This document shows positions 28,712-38,012 of a stretch of 64,000 nucleotides of DNA, piece by piece. Within the stretch, counting starts at the first letter, position 1; every line of letters begins with the position of its first letter. A program made the translations under genes and the position numbers. Source of the stretch: Hasllibacter halocynthiae (GTDB lineage: Bacteria; Pseudomonadota; Alphaproteobacteria; Rhodobacterales; Rhodobacteraceae); contig NZ_PVTT01000002.1 of assembly GCF_003003095.1 (NCBI RefSeq), positions 930,001 to 994,000 on the forward strand, read 5' to 3'. Below the pieces are notes generated by a model. The model was not told the origin of the DNA. It was given only the letters and a program-made list of their open reading frames with translations, and did not search any database.

Positions 28712-29656
28712 TCAGAGCGCATGCCGCGTCACCTGGCGGTAGAAGCGGTCGACGTCATCCCTCGCGCAGAGGTCCGTGCCCGGCATCGTGACGGCGGACG
28801 CGGCCGCGGCGGTGCCGCGCGCGCAGGCGTCGACCGGGTCCTCGCCGCGCGAGATGGCCAGGGCGAAGGCGCCGATGAAGCTGTCGCCCGCGCCGATCAG
28901 CGAATGGGGGACCACGACCGGCGGCCGGGTCAGGCCTAGCCAGCCCTCGCAGGCGACGACGGTGCCCTGCGCGCCGGCGGCGATCATCACGATCTCGCCC
29001 GCCCCGGCCGCCCGCAGCCCGGAGGCCATCCGCGCCATGTCGTCGAGCGAGTGGAGGCGCCGGCCGGCCAGCTCCTCGGCCTCGACGGTGTCCATGCGCA
29101 AGCACCAGAGGCCCGCGCCGCCCTTCGCCGCCCGCTCGAGCGCGGGGCCGGAGGTGTCGATGATCATCCGCCCGCCCTGGGCCGCGACCTCGTCGTTCAG
29201 CGTCAGGAAGAAGTCGAACGGCATCCCCGGCGGCAGCGAGCCCGAGGGGATCAAGAGCGCGCCGGGGGTCACGGCTGCGCGGATCGCGTCGCGCGCGGTG
29301 TCGCAGTCCCGCTCGCTCCAGGGGGCGCCGGGGATCATGAACCGGTACTGCAGCCCCGAGGCCGCGTCGCGCACCGACATGGACTGGCGGGTGGTATGGC
29401 CCACGCCGAGGCTCTCGACGCCGAGCCCTTCGCCCGCGAGGAGCTGCATCAGATGCTCGCCCGTGTGCCCGCCATAGGCGACGAGGGCTCGCGACGCGCC
29501 CCCAAGGGCGGCGATGGCACGCGAGACGTTCACCCCGCCGCCGCCGGGCTGAACCCGCGGCGCGGTGCACCGCAGCTTGTGGTCGGGCAGGAGCGCGGGC
29601 GCCTCGGTCGACAGGTCGAGCGCGGGGTTGGCGGTGATGGTCACGATCTCGGCCAT
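28712..29656 (-). CDS. PfkB-family sugar kinase, 1-phosphofructokinase-like
   Basis: 314 residues. Seen: ITANPALDLS at the start; the substrate-binding glycine motif QPGGGGVNVSRAIAALGG; and, near the C-terminus, the PfkB signature SLIGAGDSFIGAFA with the catalytic Asp in GAGD. Known: this subgroup phosphorylates fructose-1-phosphate, fructose-6-phosphate or tagatose-6-phosphate with ATP. I start it at MAEIVTI because the family begins there; the longer frame is Pro- and Gly-rich. The gene runs against the ribosomal genes and splits rpmD from rplO. No phosphotransferase gene is nearby to fix the substrate. Confidence 0.9.
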   Translation of the reverse strand: MAEIVTITANPALDLSTEAPALLPDHKLRCTAPRVQPGGGGVNVSRAIAALGGASRALVAYGGHTGEHLMQLLAGEGLGVESLGVGHTTRQSMSVRDAASGLQYRFMIPGAPWSERDCDTARDAIRAAVTPGALLIPSGSLPPGMPFDFFLTLNDEVAAQGGRMIIDTSGPALERAAKGGAGLWCLRMDTVEAEELAGRRLHSLDDMARMASGLRAAGAGEIVMIAAGAQGTVVACEGWLGLTRPPVVVPHSLIGAGDSFIGAFALAISRGEDPVDACARGTAAAASAVTMPGTDLCARDDVDRFYRQVTRHAL

Positions 29657-29698
29657 GCCGGCTCCGATAGCGCAGCGGCCCGGGGAAGGGGAGGGGGC

Positions 29699-29727
29699 TT
29701 GCATGGAGCCCGGCCCGGCGCTATCCG
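29699..29727 (+). promoter_or_regulatory. Candidate promoter for rplO and downstream genes
   Basis: TTGCAT (29699-29704), 17-base spacer, TATCCG (29722-29727), about 70 bases before rplO. It is placed to restart transcription of rplO-secY-adk after the antisense kinase gene. Confidence 0.5.
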
Positions 29728-29802
29728 CCGCCGGTCCGAACATGCCGTGGCCGCCCCTGAACGCTTCCGGGGCGCGCGTCCGGCGAGACTAGGAGAAGCG
29801 AC

Positions 29803-30291
29803 ATGAAGCTGAACGAGCTGCGGGACAACCCCGGCGCCACCCACAAGCCCAAGCGCGTAGGCCGGGGGCCGGGCTCGGGCCTCGGCAAGATGGGCGGACG
29901 GGGCATCAAGGGCCAGAAGTCCCGCTCGGGCGTGGCGATCAACGGCTACGAGGGCGGTCAGATGCCGCTCTACCAGCGGCTGCCCAAGCGGGGCTTCAAC
30001 AAGCCGAACCGCAAGCGCTTCGCAGTGGTGAACCTCGGCCTGATCCAGAAGTTCGTGGACGCCGGCAAGCTCGACGCGTCGGCGGCGATCGACGAGGACG
30101 CGCTGGTCGCGGCCGGCGTCACGGGCCACAAGCGCGACGGCATCCGGGTGCTGGCGAAGGGCGAGGTGACCGCGAAGCTGGACCTGACGGTGACGGGCGC
30201 GTCTAGGTCCGCGCGCGAAGCCGTCGAGAAGGCCGGCGGCAGCATCACGCTTCCGCAACAGCCCGCGACCGCCGAAGCCGCCGCCGACTAG
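29803..30291 (+). CDS. rplO: 50S ribosomal protein L15
   Basis: 162 residues. A late large-subunit assembly protein. Seen: [26 protein letters not shown]-type start with the Gly-rich, basic N-terminal segment, then [28 protein letters not shown]-type core. The C-terminus ends in a short Ala-rich tail. AGGAGAAG lies before the ATG. Confidence 0.98.
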   Translation: MKLNELRDNPGATHKPKRVGRGPGSGLGKMGGRGIKGQKSRSGVAINGYEGGQMPLYQRLPKRGFNKPNRKRFAVVNLGLIQKFVDAGKLDASAAIDEDALVAAGVTGHKRDGIRVLAKGEVTAKLDLTVTGASRSAREAVEKAGGSITLPQQPATAEAAAD

Positions 30292-30305
30292 GCGGCTTGC
30301 GAGTG

Positions 30306-30370
30306 CCCGGACCGGCCCTTAGGTCCGGGTGACGGGTTTTCCAGCACCGCCGGGCCGGCCCAACCGGCCC
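30306..30370 (+). promoter_or_regulatory. Two hairpins between rplO and secY
   Basis: CCCGGACC (30306-30313) pairs with GGTCCGGG (30322-30329), followed within 6 bases by GGGTTTT. GGGCCGG (30352-30358) pairs with CCGGCCC (30364-30370). The first could attenuate transcription into secY. Confidence 0.5.
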
Positions 30371-30401
30371 TGCGGCGCTGCCACGCGAGGGGCACCACCA
30401 C

Positions 30402-31793
30402 ATGGCATCCGCTGCGGAACAGATGGCCGCGAACATGAGCTGGGGGGCCTTCGGCAAGGCCACCGAGCTTCGCGCCCGGATCCTCTTCACACTCGGCCTT
30501 CTGTGCGTCTACCGCCTCGGGACCTACATCCCGGTGCCCGGCATCGACGGGATCGAGCTTCAGCGCTTCATGGAGGAGGCGGCCACCGGGATCGGGGGCA
30601 TCCTGTCGATGTTCACCGGCGGGGCGCTCGGGCGGATGGGCATCTTCGCCCTCGGGATCATGCCCTACATCAGCGCGTCGATCATCGTGCAGCTGATGAC
30701 GGCCATGATCCCCCAGCTCGAGCAGCTGAAGAAGGAAGGCGAGCAGGGGCGCAAGAAGATCAACCAGTACACCCGCTACTTCACCGTGGTGCTGGCGACC
30801 TTCCAGGCCTACGGCCTGGCCGTCAGCCTCCAGTCCGGCGGGCTGGTGACGGATCCGGGGGTGTTCTTCATCGCCTCCTGCGTCATCACGTTGGTGGGCG
30901 GCACGATGTTCCTGATGTGGGTGGGCGAGCAGATCACCCAGCGGGGGATCGGCAACGGCATCTCGCTGATCATCTTCGTCGGCATCGTCGCCGAGCTTCC
31001 CGCCGCGCTGGCGCAGTTCTTCGTCTCCGGCCGCTCGGGCGCGATCGGGCCGGCGGTGATCGTGGGCGTGATCGTGATGGTCGTCGCGGTGATGGCCTTC
31101 GTCGTCTTCATGGAGCGGGCGCTGCGCAAGATCCACATCCAGTATCCACGCCGCCAAGTCGGCATGAAGGTCTATGACGGGGGCTCCTCGCACCTGCCGA
31201 TCAAGGTGAACCCGGCGGGCGTCATCCCGGCGATCTTCGCCTCCTCCCTCCTGCTGCTGCCGACGACCATCTCGACCTTCTCGGGCCAGGAGGCGGGGGG
31301 TTTCGCGTCGACCATGCTCGCCTATTTCGGGCCGGGGCAGCCGCTCTACCTTCTGTTCTTCACGGTGATGATCGTCTTCTTCACCTACTTCTACACCGCC
31401 AACGTCGCCTTCAAGTCCGAGGACGTGGCCGACAACCTGAAGAACCAGGGCGGCTTCGTGCCCGGCATCCGGCCCGGCAAGCGCACGGCCGAATATCTCG
31501 ACTACGTCGTCTCGCGCCTTCTGGTCCTCGGCTCGGCCTATCTGGCGGCGGTGTGCCTCCTGCCCGAGATCCTGCGGGCGGAGCTGGCGATCCCCTTCTA
31601 CTTCGGGGGCACCTCGCTTCTGATCGTGGTCTCGGTCACGATGGACACGATCCAGCAGATCCAGTCGCACATGCTGGCGCACCAGTACGAGGGGCTGATC
31701 GAGCGGTCCCAGCTGCGCGGCAAGCGGCGGGGCGCCGGAACGACCCGGAAGGGCGCCGGGGCCATGCGCAAGAAGGGGAGCACGCGCCGATGA
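30402..31793 (+). CDS. secY: Preprotein translocase subunit SecY
   Basis: 463 residues with ten predicted membrane helices; the protein-conducting channel of SecYEG. Seen: [20 protein letters not shown] in the first helix region, [14 protein letters not shown] in the second, the cytoplasmic loop [12 protein letters not shown], and a basic C-terminus. Its stop overlaps the adk start (ATGA). Confidence 0.98.
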   Translation: MASAAEQMAANMSWGAFGKATELRARILFTLGLLCVYRLGTYIPVPGIDGIELQRFMEEAATGIGGILSMFTGGALGRMGIFALGIMPYISASIIVQLMTAMIPQLEQLKKEGEQGRKKINQYTRYFTVVLATFQAYGLAVSLQSGGLVTDPGVFFIASCVITLVGGTMFLMWVGEQITQRGIGNGISLIIFVGIVAELPAALAQFFVSGRSGAIGPAVIVGVIVMVVAVMAFVVFMERALRKIHIQYPRRQVGMKVYDGGSSHLPIKVNPAGVIPAIFASSLLLLPTTISTFSGQEAGGFASTMLAYFGPGQPLYLLFFTVMIVFFTYFYTANVAFKSEDVADNLKNQGGFVPGIRPGKRTAEYLDYVVSRLLVLGSAYLAAVCLLPEILRAELAIPFYFGGTSLLIVVSVTMDTIQQIQSHMLAHQYEGLIERSQLRGKRRGAGTTRKGAGAMRKKGSTRR

Positions 31794-32452
31794 ACATCAT
31801 CCTTCTCGGGCCGCCGGGTGCGGGCAAGGGCACGCAGGCCAAGCGCCTGGAGGCGTCCCGGGGGATGGTGCAGCTCTCGACCGGGGACATGCTGCGCGCG
31901 GCGCGCAGCTCCGGCACGGAGATGGGGCGGCGCGTCGCCGCTGTCATGGACGCGGGCGAGCTGGTCACCGACGAGATCGTCATCGGCCTCATCGAGGAGC
32001 GGCTCGCCGCGGGCTCCGATGGCGGGTTCATCTTCGACGGCTTCCCCCGGACGCTGAAGCAGGCCGACGCCCTGGGCGCCCTGCTCGCCCGGCGCGGCGA
32101 GGCGCTGGACGCGGTGATCGAGATGCGGGTCGACGACGAAGCCCTTGTGGAGCGCATCGTCGCCCGGTCGACCTGCGCGACCTGCGGCGAGCCCTGGAAC
32201 GACGTGACCAAGCCCGTCCCGGGCGACGGGCGGTGCGCGGTCTGCGGCGGGACGGAATTCCTGCGCCGTGCCGACGACAACGCCGAGAGCTTGAAGACGC
32301 GGCTGATGGAGTACTACAAGAAGACCTCCACGCTGATCGGCTACTACTATCGCGGGGGCGAGTTGCGAGTCGTGGACGGGCTGCGCTCTATCGACGAGGT
32401 GGCCGCCGCGATCGAGGCCGTCATCGGCGCGAAGGCGCCCGTTCCCGCCTGA
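31790..32452 (+). CDS. adk: Adenylate kinase, zinc-lid type
   Basis: 220 residues. It makes two ADP from ATP and AMP in the cytoplasm. Seen: P-loop GPPGAGKGT at residues 7-15, the AMP-site STGDMLRAA, and FDGFPRT. The LID carries four cysteines at 129, 132, 149 and 152, as in zinc-binding adenylate kinases; E. coli Adk lacks them. The start overlaps the secY stop, the common secY-adk arrangement. Confidence 0.98.
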   Translation: MNIILLGPPGAGKGTQAKRLEASRGMVQLSTGDMLRAARSSGTEMGRRVAAVMDAGELVTDEIVIGLIEERLAAGSDGGFIFDGFPRTLKQADALGALLARRGEALDAVIEMRVDDEALVERIVARSTCATCGEPWNDVTKPVPGDGRCAVCGGTEFLRRADDNAESLKTRLMEYYKKTSTLIGYYYRGGELRVVDGLRSIDEVAAAIEAVIGAKAPVPA

Positions 32453-32476
32453 CGCGGTGGACAGGCGCCGGCGGGG

Positions 32477-32505
32477 TTGACGCGTCGGGAAGCCTTTCCT
32501 AGGTC
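32477..32505 (+). promoter_or_regulatory. Candidate promoter for rpsM-rpsK (alpha operon)
   Basis: TTGACG (32477-32482), 17-base spacer, TAGGTC (32500-32505). It gives a leader of about 150 nt that contains the hairpin GGGTCCG/CGGACCC at 32623-32642. The same -10 sequence is found at the tRNA-Arg promoter. Confidence 0.6.
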
Positions 32506-32663
32506 GCGCCATCCCGAGAGGGATTCGGTCCATGGCCGGGCCCGGCCCGGCCCCGCAAGACCGACGTGAGAGACATCCGGCCGGACGCCAGGAGGGCGCC
32601 CCGGCCGCCTGTTGTGAAAAAAGGGTCCGGCACTACGGACCCGCAACGAGAGAGGACATCGCC

Positions 32664-33032
32664 TTGGCCCGTATCGCCGGCGTGAACATCCCCGACGGGA
32701 AGAGGGTTCCGATCGCCCTCACCTACATCCACGGCATCGGCCCCGCGGCCGCCCGCCAGATCGCGGAGGCGGCGGGGATCGACCCGTCCCGCCGCATGAA
32801 CGAGCTGTCGGATGCCGAGCTCGTCCAGATCCGCGAGCAGATAGACGCGAACTACACCGTCGAGGGCGACCTGCGCCGCGAGGTGCAGATGAACATCAAG
32901 CGCCTGATGGACCTCGGCGCCTATCGCGGCCTGCGCCACCGCCGGAACCTTCCGGTCCGCGGCCAGCGCACCCACACCAACGCACGCACGCGCAAGGGCC
33001 CCGCGAAGGCCATCGCCGGCAAGAAGAAATAG
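32664..33032 (+). CDS. rpsM: 30S ribosomal protein S13
   Basis: 122 residues from a TTG start at 32664, which gives the conserved opening [21 protein letters not shown]-type sequence at the right place. It contacts the P-site tRNA and forms bridge B1. Seen: [10 protein letters not shown] and the C-terminal [14 protein letters not shown]. An in-frame ATG at 32532 would add 44 residues unlike any S13, so I reject it. The TTG may limit translation. Confidence 0.97.
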   Translation: MARIAGVNIPDGKRVPIALTYIHGIGPAAARQIAEAAGIDPSRRMNELSDAELVQIREQIDANYTVEGDLRREVQMNIKRLMDLGAYRGLRHRRNLPVRGQRTHTNARTRKGPAKAIAGKKK

Positions 33033-33047
33033 GGGAGGGACGACGCA

Positions 33048-33440
33048 ATGGCACAGGCCCCCCGCCGCGGCGGCAAGCGCAAGGTCTCGAAGAACATCGC
33101 GACGGGCGTCGCGCACGTGAACTCGAGCTTCAACAACACCAAGATCCTGATCTCGGACGTCCAGGGCAACGCGATCGCTTGGTCCTCGGCCGGCACGATG
33201 GGCTTCAAGGGCTCGCGCAAATCGACGCCCTACGCCGCGCAGATGGCCGCCGAGGATGCCGGCCGGAAGGCGCAGGAGCACGGGATGCGGACCCTCGAGG
33301 TCGAGGTCCAAGGCCCCGGCTCGGGCCGAGAGTCCGCGCTGCGCGCGCTGGCCGCCGTGGGCTTCAACATCACCGCGATCCGCGACGTGACCCCGATCGC
33401 GCATAACGGCGTCCGCCCCCCCAAGCGCCGCCGGGTGTGA
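33048..33440 (+). CDS. rpsK: 30S ribosomal protein S11
   Basis: 130 residues. It lies on the 30S platform at the mRNA exit. Seen: [39 protein letters not shown]-type core (near residues 25-60) and [20 protein letters not shown]-type end. The usual rpsD is absent between rpsK and rpoA, as is common in alphaproteobacteria. Confidence 0.99.
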   Translation: MAQAPRRGGKRKVSKNIATGVAHVNSSFNNTKILISDVQGNAIAWSSAGTMGFKGSRKSTPYAAQMAAEDAGRKAQEHGMRTLEVEVQGPGSGRESALRALAAVGFNITAIRDVTPIAHNGVRPPKRRRV

Positions 33441-33458
33441 TCCGGATCTGAAGATCCG

Positions 33459-33488
33459 GGGGGCGTGGCCGCGGGCCACGCCCCCTTT
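33459..33488 (+). terminator. Hairpin terminator between rpsK and rpoA
   Basis: A perfect 12-bp stem, GGGGGCGTGGCC (33459-33470) with GGCCACGCCCCC (33474-33485), has a 3-base loop and then TTT. The T-run is short, so partial termination is likely, since rpoA lies only 70 bases downstream without an obvious promoter. Confidence 0.7.
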
Positions 33489-33557
33489 CGCCGTTTCACG
33501 AAACCTCGAGTGCCGCCGGTGAAGCATGGCCCGGCGAGCGGGAATGGAGGGACGACC

Positions 33558-34574
33558 ATGATCCACAAGAACTGGGCCGAGCTGATCAAGCCCACGCAGC
33601 TCGACGTGAAGCCCGGCAACGACCCGGCGCGCCAGGCCACCCTGGTCGCCGAGCCGCTCGAGCGGGGCTTCGGCCTGACGCTCGGCAACGCCCTGCGCCG
33701 GGTGCTGATGTCGTCCCTGCAGGGCGCGGCGATCACGTCCGTTCAGATCGACAACGTCCTGCACGAGTTCTCGTCCGTGGCGGGCGTGCGCGAGGACGTG
33801 ACCGACATCGTCCTGAACCTCAAGGCCGTCGCCCTGAAGATGGAAGTCGACGGGCCCAAGCGCGTCACCGTCTCGGCCAAGGGGCCGGGCGTCGTCACCG
33901 CCGGCGACATCGAGGTCACCCAAGGGATCGAGGTGCTGAACCGCGAGCAGGTGATCTGCCATCTCGACGACGGCGCGGACCTCTTCATGGAGATGACCGT
34001 CGAGACCGGGAAGGGCTATGTCGCCTCGGACCGCAACAAGCCCGAGGACGCGCCCATCGGCATGATCGCGATCGACGCGATCTACAGCCCCGTGCGCCGC
34101 GTCTCCTACGACGTGACGCCGACGCGCGAGGGGCAGGTCCTCGACTACGACAAGCTGACCCTGAAGGTCGAGACGGACGGGTCCGTCACGCCCGACGACG
34201 CGGTGGCCTACGCCGCGCGCATCCTTCAGGACCAGCTGCAGGTCTTCGTCAACTTCGAGGAGCCGGAGAGCGACCGGGCCGGCGCGGCCGACGACGGGCT
34301 GGAGTTCAACCCGCTCCTCCTGAAGAAGGTCGACGAGCTGGAGCTGTCGGTCCGCTCGGCCAACTGCCTGAAGAACGACAACATCGTCTACATCGGCGAC
34401 CTGATCCAGAAGACCGAGGCCGAGATGCTGCGCACGCCCAACTTCGGGCGCAAGTCGCTGAACGAGATCAAGGAGGTCCTGTCGGGCATGGGCCTGCACC
34501 TCGGCATGGACGTCGAGGACTGGCCGCCGGAGAACATCGAGGAGATGTCGAAGAAGTTCGACGACTCGTTCTGA
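33558..34574 (+). CDS. rpoA: DNA-directed RNA polymerase subunit alpha
   Basis: 338 residues. The N-terminal domain (about 1-235) dimerises and assembles beta and beta prime; the C-terminal domain (about 255-338) binds UP elements and activators. Seen: [20 protein letters not shown], and in the C-terminal domain [19 protein letters not shown] with the DNA-contacting Arg, then [13 protein letters not shown]. The start is the ATG after GGAGGGACG. Confidence 0.99.
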   Translation: MIHKNWAELIKPTQLDVKPGNDPARQATLVAEPLERGFGLTLGNALRRVLMSSLQGAAITSVQIDNVLHEFSSVAGVREDVTDIVLNLKAVALKMEVDGPKRVTVSAKGPGVVTAGDIEVTQGIEVLNREQVICHLDDGADLFMEMTVETGKGYVASDRNKPEDAPIGMIAIDAIYSPVRRVSYDVTPTREGQVLDYDKLTLKVETDGSVTPDDAVAYAARILQDQLQVFVNFEEPESDRAGAADDGLEFNPLLLKKVDELELSVRSANCLKNDNIVYIGDLIQKTEAEMLRTPNFGRKSLNEIKEVLSGMGLHLGMDVEDWPPENIEEMSKKFDDSF

Positions 34575-34580
34575 CCTGAC

Positions 34581-34601
34581 GGCGGCGCTTCTGGCGCCGC
34601 C
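34581..34601 (+). promoter_or_regulatory. Hairpin between rpoA and rplQ
   Basis: GGCGGCGC (34581-34588) pairs with GCGCCGCC (34594-34601) around a 5-base loop. No T-run follows; it may stabilise the rpoA message. Confidence 0.5.
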
Positions 34602-34687
34602 CTCGAACCCCAGGGCAATCCCGCCCCACCAACGGAGGCGCCGGCACGCACCGGGCGCTCCATCATAAAACGAAACGGAGACCCATC

Positions 34688-35110
34688 ATGCGTCATGCCC
34701 GCGGATACCGCCGCCTCAACCGCACGCACGAGCACCGCAAGGCGCTCTTCGCGAACATGGCCGGCTCGCTGATCGAGCACGAGCAGATCAAGACCACGCT
34801 GCCCAAGGCCAAGGAGCTCAAGCGCGTGATCGAGAAGCTCGTCACCCTGGGCAAGCGGGGCGACCTGCACGCCCGCCGCCAAGCCGCCGCCCAGCTCAAG
34901 CAGGACAAGCACGTCGCCAAGCTCTTCGACGTGATCGGGCCGCGCTACGCGGACCGGAACGGCGGGACCGTCCGCGTCCTGAAGGCGGGCTTCCGCTATG
35001 GCGACATGGCCCCGATGGCGATCATCGAGTTCGTGGACCGCGACGTGGACGCCAAGGGCGCCGCGGACCGCGAGCGCCTCGCCGCCGAGGACGCGATGGA
35101 CCTCGAATAG
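34688..35110 (+). CDS. rplQ: 50S ribosomal protein L17
   Basis: 140 residues. It lies near the tunnel exit. Seen: [20 protein letters not shown] at the start, the family signature, then [19 protein letters not shown]. Last gene of the alpha operon; a strong terminator follows. Confidence 0.99.
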   Translation: MRHARGYRRLNRTHEHRKALFANMAGSLIEHEQIKTTLPKAKELKRVIEKLVTLGKRGDLHARRQAAAQLKQDKHVAKLFDVIGPRYADRNGGTVRVLKAGFRYGDMAPMAIIEFVDRDVDAKGAADRERLAAEDAMDLE

Positions 35111-35136
35111 GCGCCGCCCTTCGATCCCACCGATCC

Positions 35137-35173
35137 CGAACGCCCCGGCCCCCGCGCCGGGGCGTTCGCATTT
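35137..35173 (+). terminator. Terminator of the alpha operon
   Basis: A 13-bp perfect stem, CGAACGCCCCGGC (35137-35149) with GCCGGGGCGTTCG (35156-35168), then CATTT. It separates the ribosomal array from rarA. Confidence 0.85.
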
Positions 35174-35201
35174 CCGCCCCCGACCTCTTATCTGAAGGGG
35201 C

Positions 35202-36515
35202 ATGGCCGACCTCTTCTCCTCTCCTTCCGAAGGCTTCGCCGAGGACGCGCCGCGCCCCCTGGCTAACCGCTTGCGCCCGAAGGCCATCGGCGAGGTGATC
35301 GGTCAGGACCACCTCCTTGGGGACGGGCCGCTGGGGTCCATGCTGGCTCAGCGGCAGCTGTCGTCGCTGATCCTCTGGGGGCCGCCGGGCGTGGGCAAGA
35401 CCACCATCGCGTGCCTCCTGGCGGACGCGACGGACCTTCACTTCGTGCAGATCAGCGCGATCTTCTCGGGCGTCGCCGAGCTGAAGAAGACCTTCGAGGC
35501 CGCGCGCCTGCGCCGGACCAACGGTCAGGGCACGCTCCTCTTCGTGGACGAGATACACCGCTTCAACAAGGCGCAGCAGGACGGCTTCCTGCCGCACATG
35601 GAGGACGGGACGATCACCCTCGTCGGGGCGACGACCGAGAACCCGTCCTTCGAGCTGAACGCCGCGATCCTCTCCCGCGCGCAGGTGCTGGTCCTGAAGC
35701 GCCTGCAGCCGAAGGACCTCGAGCGGCTCCTCCAGCGGGCCGAGGCCGCGCTGGGCGCCCCGCTTCCCCTGACGGGCGAGGCGCGCGAGACGCTGGTCGA
35801 GATGGCCGACGGCGACGGCCGCGCCCTGCTGAACCTGGCCGAGCAGGCCGCCGGCTGGGAGGGGAAGGTCGGCCGGTCGGAGCTGACGCGCCGCCTGACC
35901 CGGCGCGCCGCGCAGTACGACAAGTCCGGCGAGGCGCATTTCAACCTGATATCGGCGCTGCACAAGTCGGTTCGGGGCTCGGACCCGGACGCGGCGCTCT
36001 ATTGGCTGGCGCGGATGATCGAGGGGGGCGAGGATCCGCGCTATCTCGCGCGCCGGATCACGCGCATGGCGGTGGAGGACGTCGGCCTCGCCGACCCGCA
36101 GGCGAACGCAGTCTGCCTTCAGGCGTGGGAACACTACGAGCGGCTCGGCAGCCCCGAGGGCGAGCAGGCGCTGGCCAACGCGGTCGCCTATCTCGCGCTC
36201 GCGCCGAAGTCGAACGCGGGCTACGCCGCCTGGAAGGCCGCGCGGAAGGCCGCGAAGGCGACGGGGTCCGAGCCGCCGCCCGCCCACATCCTGAACGCGC
36301 CGACGGCTATGATGAAGGATCTCGGCTACGGTGCGGGCTACGAGTACGACCACGACGCCGAGGACGGCTTCTCGGGGCAGGACTACTTTCCCGAAGGCAT
36401 GAAGCGGCCCGTGCTCTACGTCCCGAAGGAGATCGGCCACGAGCGCGAACTGGCCCGCCGCGCCCGCTGGCTGGCCGAGAAGCGCGAGGAGCGCCGGCGC
36501 CGCCGGGACGGGTGA
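35202..36515 (+). CDS. rarA: Replication-associated recombination protein A (AAA ATPase)
   Basis: 437 residues. It acts at stalled replication forks and belongs to the clamp-loader-like AAA family. Seen: Walker A GPPGVGKTT at residues 60-68, Walker B FVDEIHRFN, the sensor stretch GATTENPSFELN with an arginine finger region after it, and a C-terminal YPEGM-like motif (YFPEGMKRP). A weak TTCGCA-N18-TATCTG pattern ends only 7 bases before the ATG, so transcription may start almost at the start codon. Four bases of AAGGGG serve as the only ribosome site. Confidence 0.95.
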   Translation: MADLFSSPSEGFAEDAPRPLANRLRPKAIGEVIGQDHLLGDGPLGSMLAQRQLSSLILWGPPGVGKTTIACLLADATDLHFVQISAIFSGVAELKKTFEAARLRRTNGQGTLLFVDEIHRFNKAQQDGFLPHMEDGTITLVGATTENPSFELNAAILSRAQVLVLKRLQPKDLERLLQRAEAALGAPLPLTGEARETLVEMADGDGRALLNLAEQAAGWEGKVGRSELTRRLTRRAAQYDKSGEAHFNLISALHKSVRGSDPDAALYWLARMIEGGEDPRYLARRITRMAVEDVGLADPQANAVCLQAWEHYERLGSPEGEQALANAVAYLALAPKSNAGYAAWKAARKAAKATGSEPPPAHILNAPTAMMKDLGYGAGYEYDHDAEDGFSGQDYFPEGMKRPVLYVPKEIGHERELARRARWLAEKREERRRRRDG

Positions 36516-36612
36516 TCGCCCCGCCCCCCCACGCCCGAGGACGGTGCCCGAAGCGGACGGTTCGGCGGGCCGCGCCCTTGCCACGCGGACGGTGGCGACG
36601 CATGTGCGGGCG

Positions 36613-36987
36613 ATGCTCTCCACGCTGATCCACGTCGCGCTCGGCGGCGCGCTGGGCGCCTCGGCCCGCTGGGGGCTGGGACTCTGGGTGTCGCGGCACG
36701 TCACGGGGGCGCTGCCGCTCGCCGTGCTGGTGGCGAACGTGGTCGGCTCCGCCCTGATGGGCGCCTTCGTCGTCTGGGCGGCGCGGACGGGGCATACCGA
36801 GTGGCTGCCCTTCGTCGCGGTGGGCTTCCTCGGGGGCTTCACGACCTTCTCGACCTTCTCGCTCGAGGCGGTGACGCTCTTGGAGCGGGGCGAGGTCGGG
36901 GTCGCCGCCATCTACGTCGCGCTGTCCGTGGGCCTCTCGATCGGGGGGCTTGCGCTGGGCGCGCTGGCCGCGCGGGCCGCGCTGTGA
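36613..36987 (+). CDS. crcB: Fluoride channel CrcB (Fluc)
   Basis: 124 residues, four predicted helices; a dimeric fluoride exporter of the inner membrane. Seen: GGALGASARW at the start, the Asn-containing second helix VLVANVVGSALMG, and the signature GFLGGFTTFSTFSLE that lines the pore. I start it at MLSTLIH because the family begins there, although an in-frame ATG lies 69 bases upstream. I see no fluoride riboswitch. Its stop overlaps the next start (GTGA). Confidence 0.93.
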   Translation: MLSTLIHVALGGALGASARWGLGLWVSRHVTGALPLAVLVANVVGSALMGAFVVWAARTGHTEWLPFVAVGFLGGFTTFSTFSLEAVTLLERGEVGVAAIYVALSVGLSIGGLALGALAARAAL

Positions 36988-38012
36988 GCGGGGTGCGCAC
37001 GGTGACCGTCGCCCCCGGCGAGGGGGACCAGCGGCTGGACCGCTGGCTGAGGCGCCGCTTTCCGCAGATCACGCAAGGAAGGATCGAGAAGGGCTGCCGC
37101 AAGGGCGAGATCCGGATCGACGGCGCGCGGGCGAAGGCGTCCGCCCGGGTCGAGGAGGGGCAGCAGGTGCGCGTCCCCCCGCTGCCGGAGGCCGCCGCGC
37201 CCGCGCCCGCCCGCCCTTCGGTGCCCGAGGCGGACGCGCGGATGATGCGGGACGCGGTGCTCTGGCAGGATGCGCACGTGATCGCGCTGAACAAGCCGCC
37301 GGGCCTGCCGACCCAGGGCGGCACCGGGCAGGGCGGGCGGCATGTGGACGCCCTGGCCGAGGCGCTGGCCGAGGGGGGCGAGAAGCCCCGGCTGGTCCAC
37401 CGGCTGGACAAGGACACGTCCGGCGTCCTCCTCCTGGCGCGCACGCGAACCGTCGCCAAGGGGCTGACGGAGGCGTTCCGCGCGCGCTCGGCACGCAAGA
37501 TCTACTGGGCCGCCGTCGCGGGCGTTCCCAGCCCGCGCATGGGGACGGTCCGCTGGGGCCTCGTGAAGGCGCCCGGCCGGCAGGGCGAGCGGATGAACGT
37601 CGTCCACCCGCGCGAGATCGACGCGACGCCCGGGGCCCAGCGGGCGACGACGGACTATGCGGTGATCGAGGCGCTGGCCCAGCGGGCGGCGTGGTGCGCC
37701 CTCGTGCCGGTCACGGGGCGCACGCACCAGCTTCGCGCCCACATGGCCGCCCTCGGGCATCCCGTGGTCGGGGACGGCAAGTATGGCGGGTCGGGGCAGG
37801 AGAACCTGGGGGACGGCTGGGGCGCCCAGATGGGCCCCGAGGTCGGACGCAGGTTGCATCTCCACGCCCGGTCCATCGCCTTCGACCACCCCGTCACCGG
37901 GGGCCGCGTCACCGTCACCGCCCCGCTGCCGCCGCACATGACGGCGACTTGGGACCTCTTCGGCTGGGACGCGGCCGAGGCGCCCGCCGATCCGTTCGAG
38001 GAGGCGCCGTGA
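36984..38012 (+). CDS. RluA-family pseudouridine synthase (RluC-like)
   Basis: 342 residues. It isomerises uridine in rRNA or tRNA to pseudouridine. Seen: an N-terminal S4-like RNA-binding part (DQRLDRWLRRRFPQITQGRIEK), the catalytic motif HRLDKDTSG with the active-site Asp near residue 137, and GRTHQLRAHMAALGHP. Length and the S4 domain favour the RluC/RluD group, but the target uridine cannot be told. The GTG start overlaps the crcB stop, and its stop overlaps the next start, so the chain is probably translationally coupled. Confidence 0.93.
   Translation: MSGVRTVTVAPGEGDQRLDRWLRRRFPQITQGRIEKGCRKGEIRIDGARAKASARVEEGQQVRVPPLPEAAAPAPARPSVPEADARMMRDAVLWQDAHVIALNKPPGLPTQGGTGQGGRHVDALAEALAEGGEKPRLVHRLDKDTSGVLLLARTRTVAKGLTEAFRARSARKIYWAAVAGVPSPRMGTVRWGLVKAPGRQGERMNVVHPREIDATPGAQRATTDYAVIEALAQRAAWCALVPVTGRTHQLRAHMAALGHPVVGDGKYGGSGQENLGDGWGAQMGPEVGRRLHLHARSIAFDHPVTGGRVTVTAPLPPHMTATWDLFGWDAAEAPADPFEEAP

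Noticed and set aside
32532-32663. In-frame upstream ATG that would lengthen rpsM by 44 residues
   Set aside because: The extension resembles no S13 protein, and the TTG at 32664 gives the conserved start.
33492-33507. GTTTCACGAAAC near rpoA as a second parS
   Set aside because: It lacks the central TG of the parS core (TTTCACGTGAAA), so the half-sites are two bases too close.
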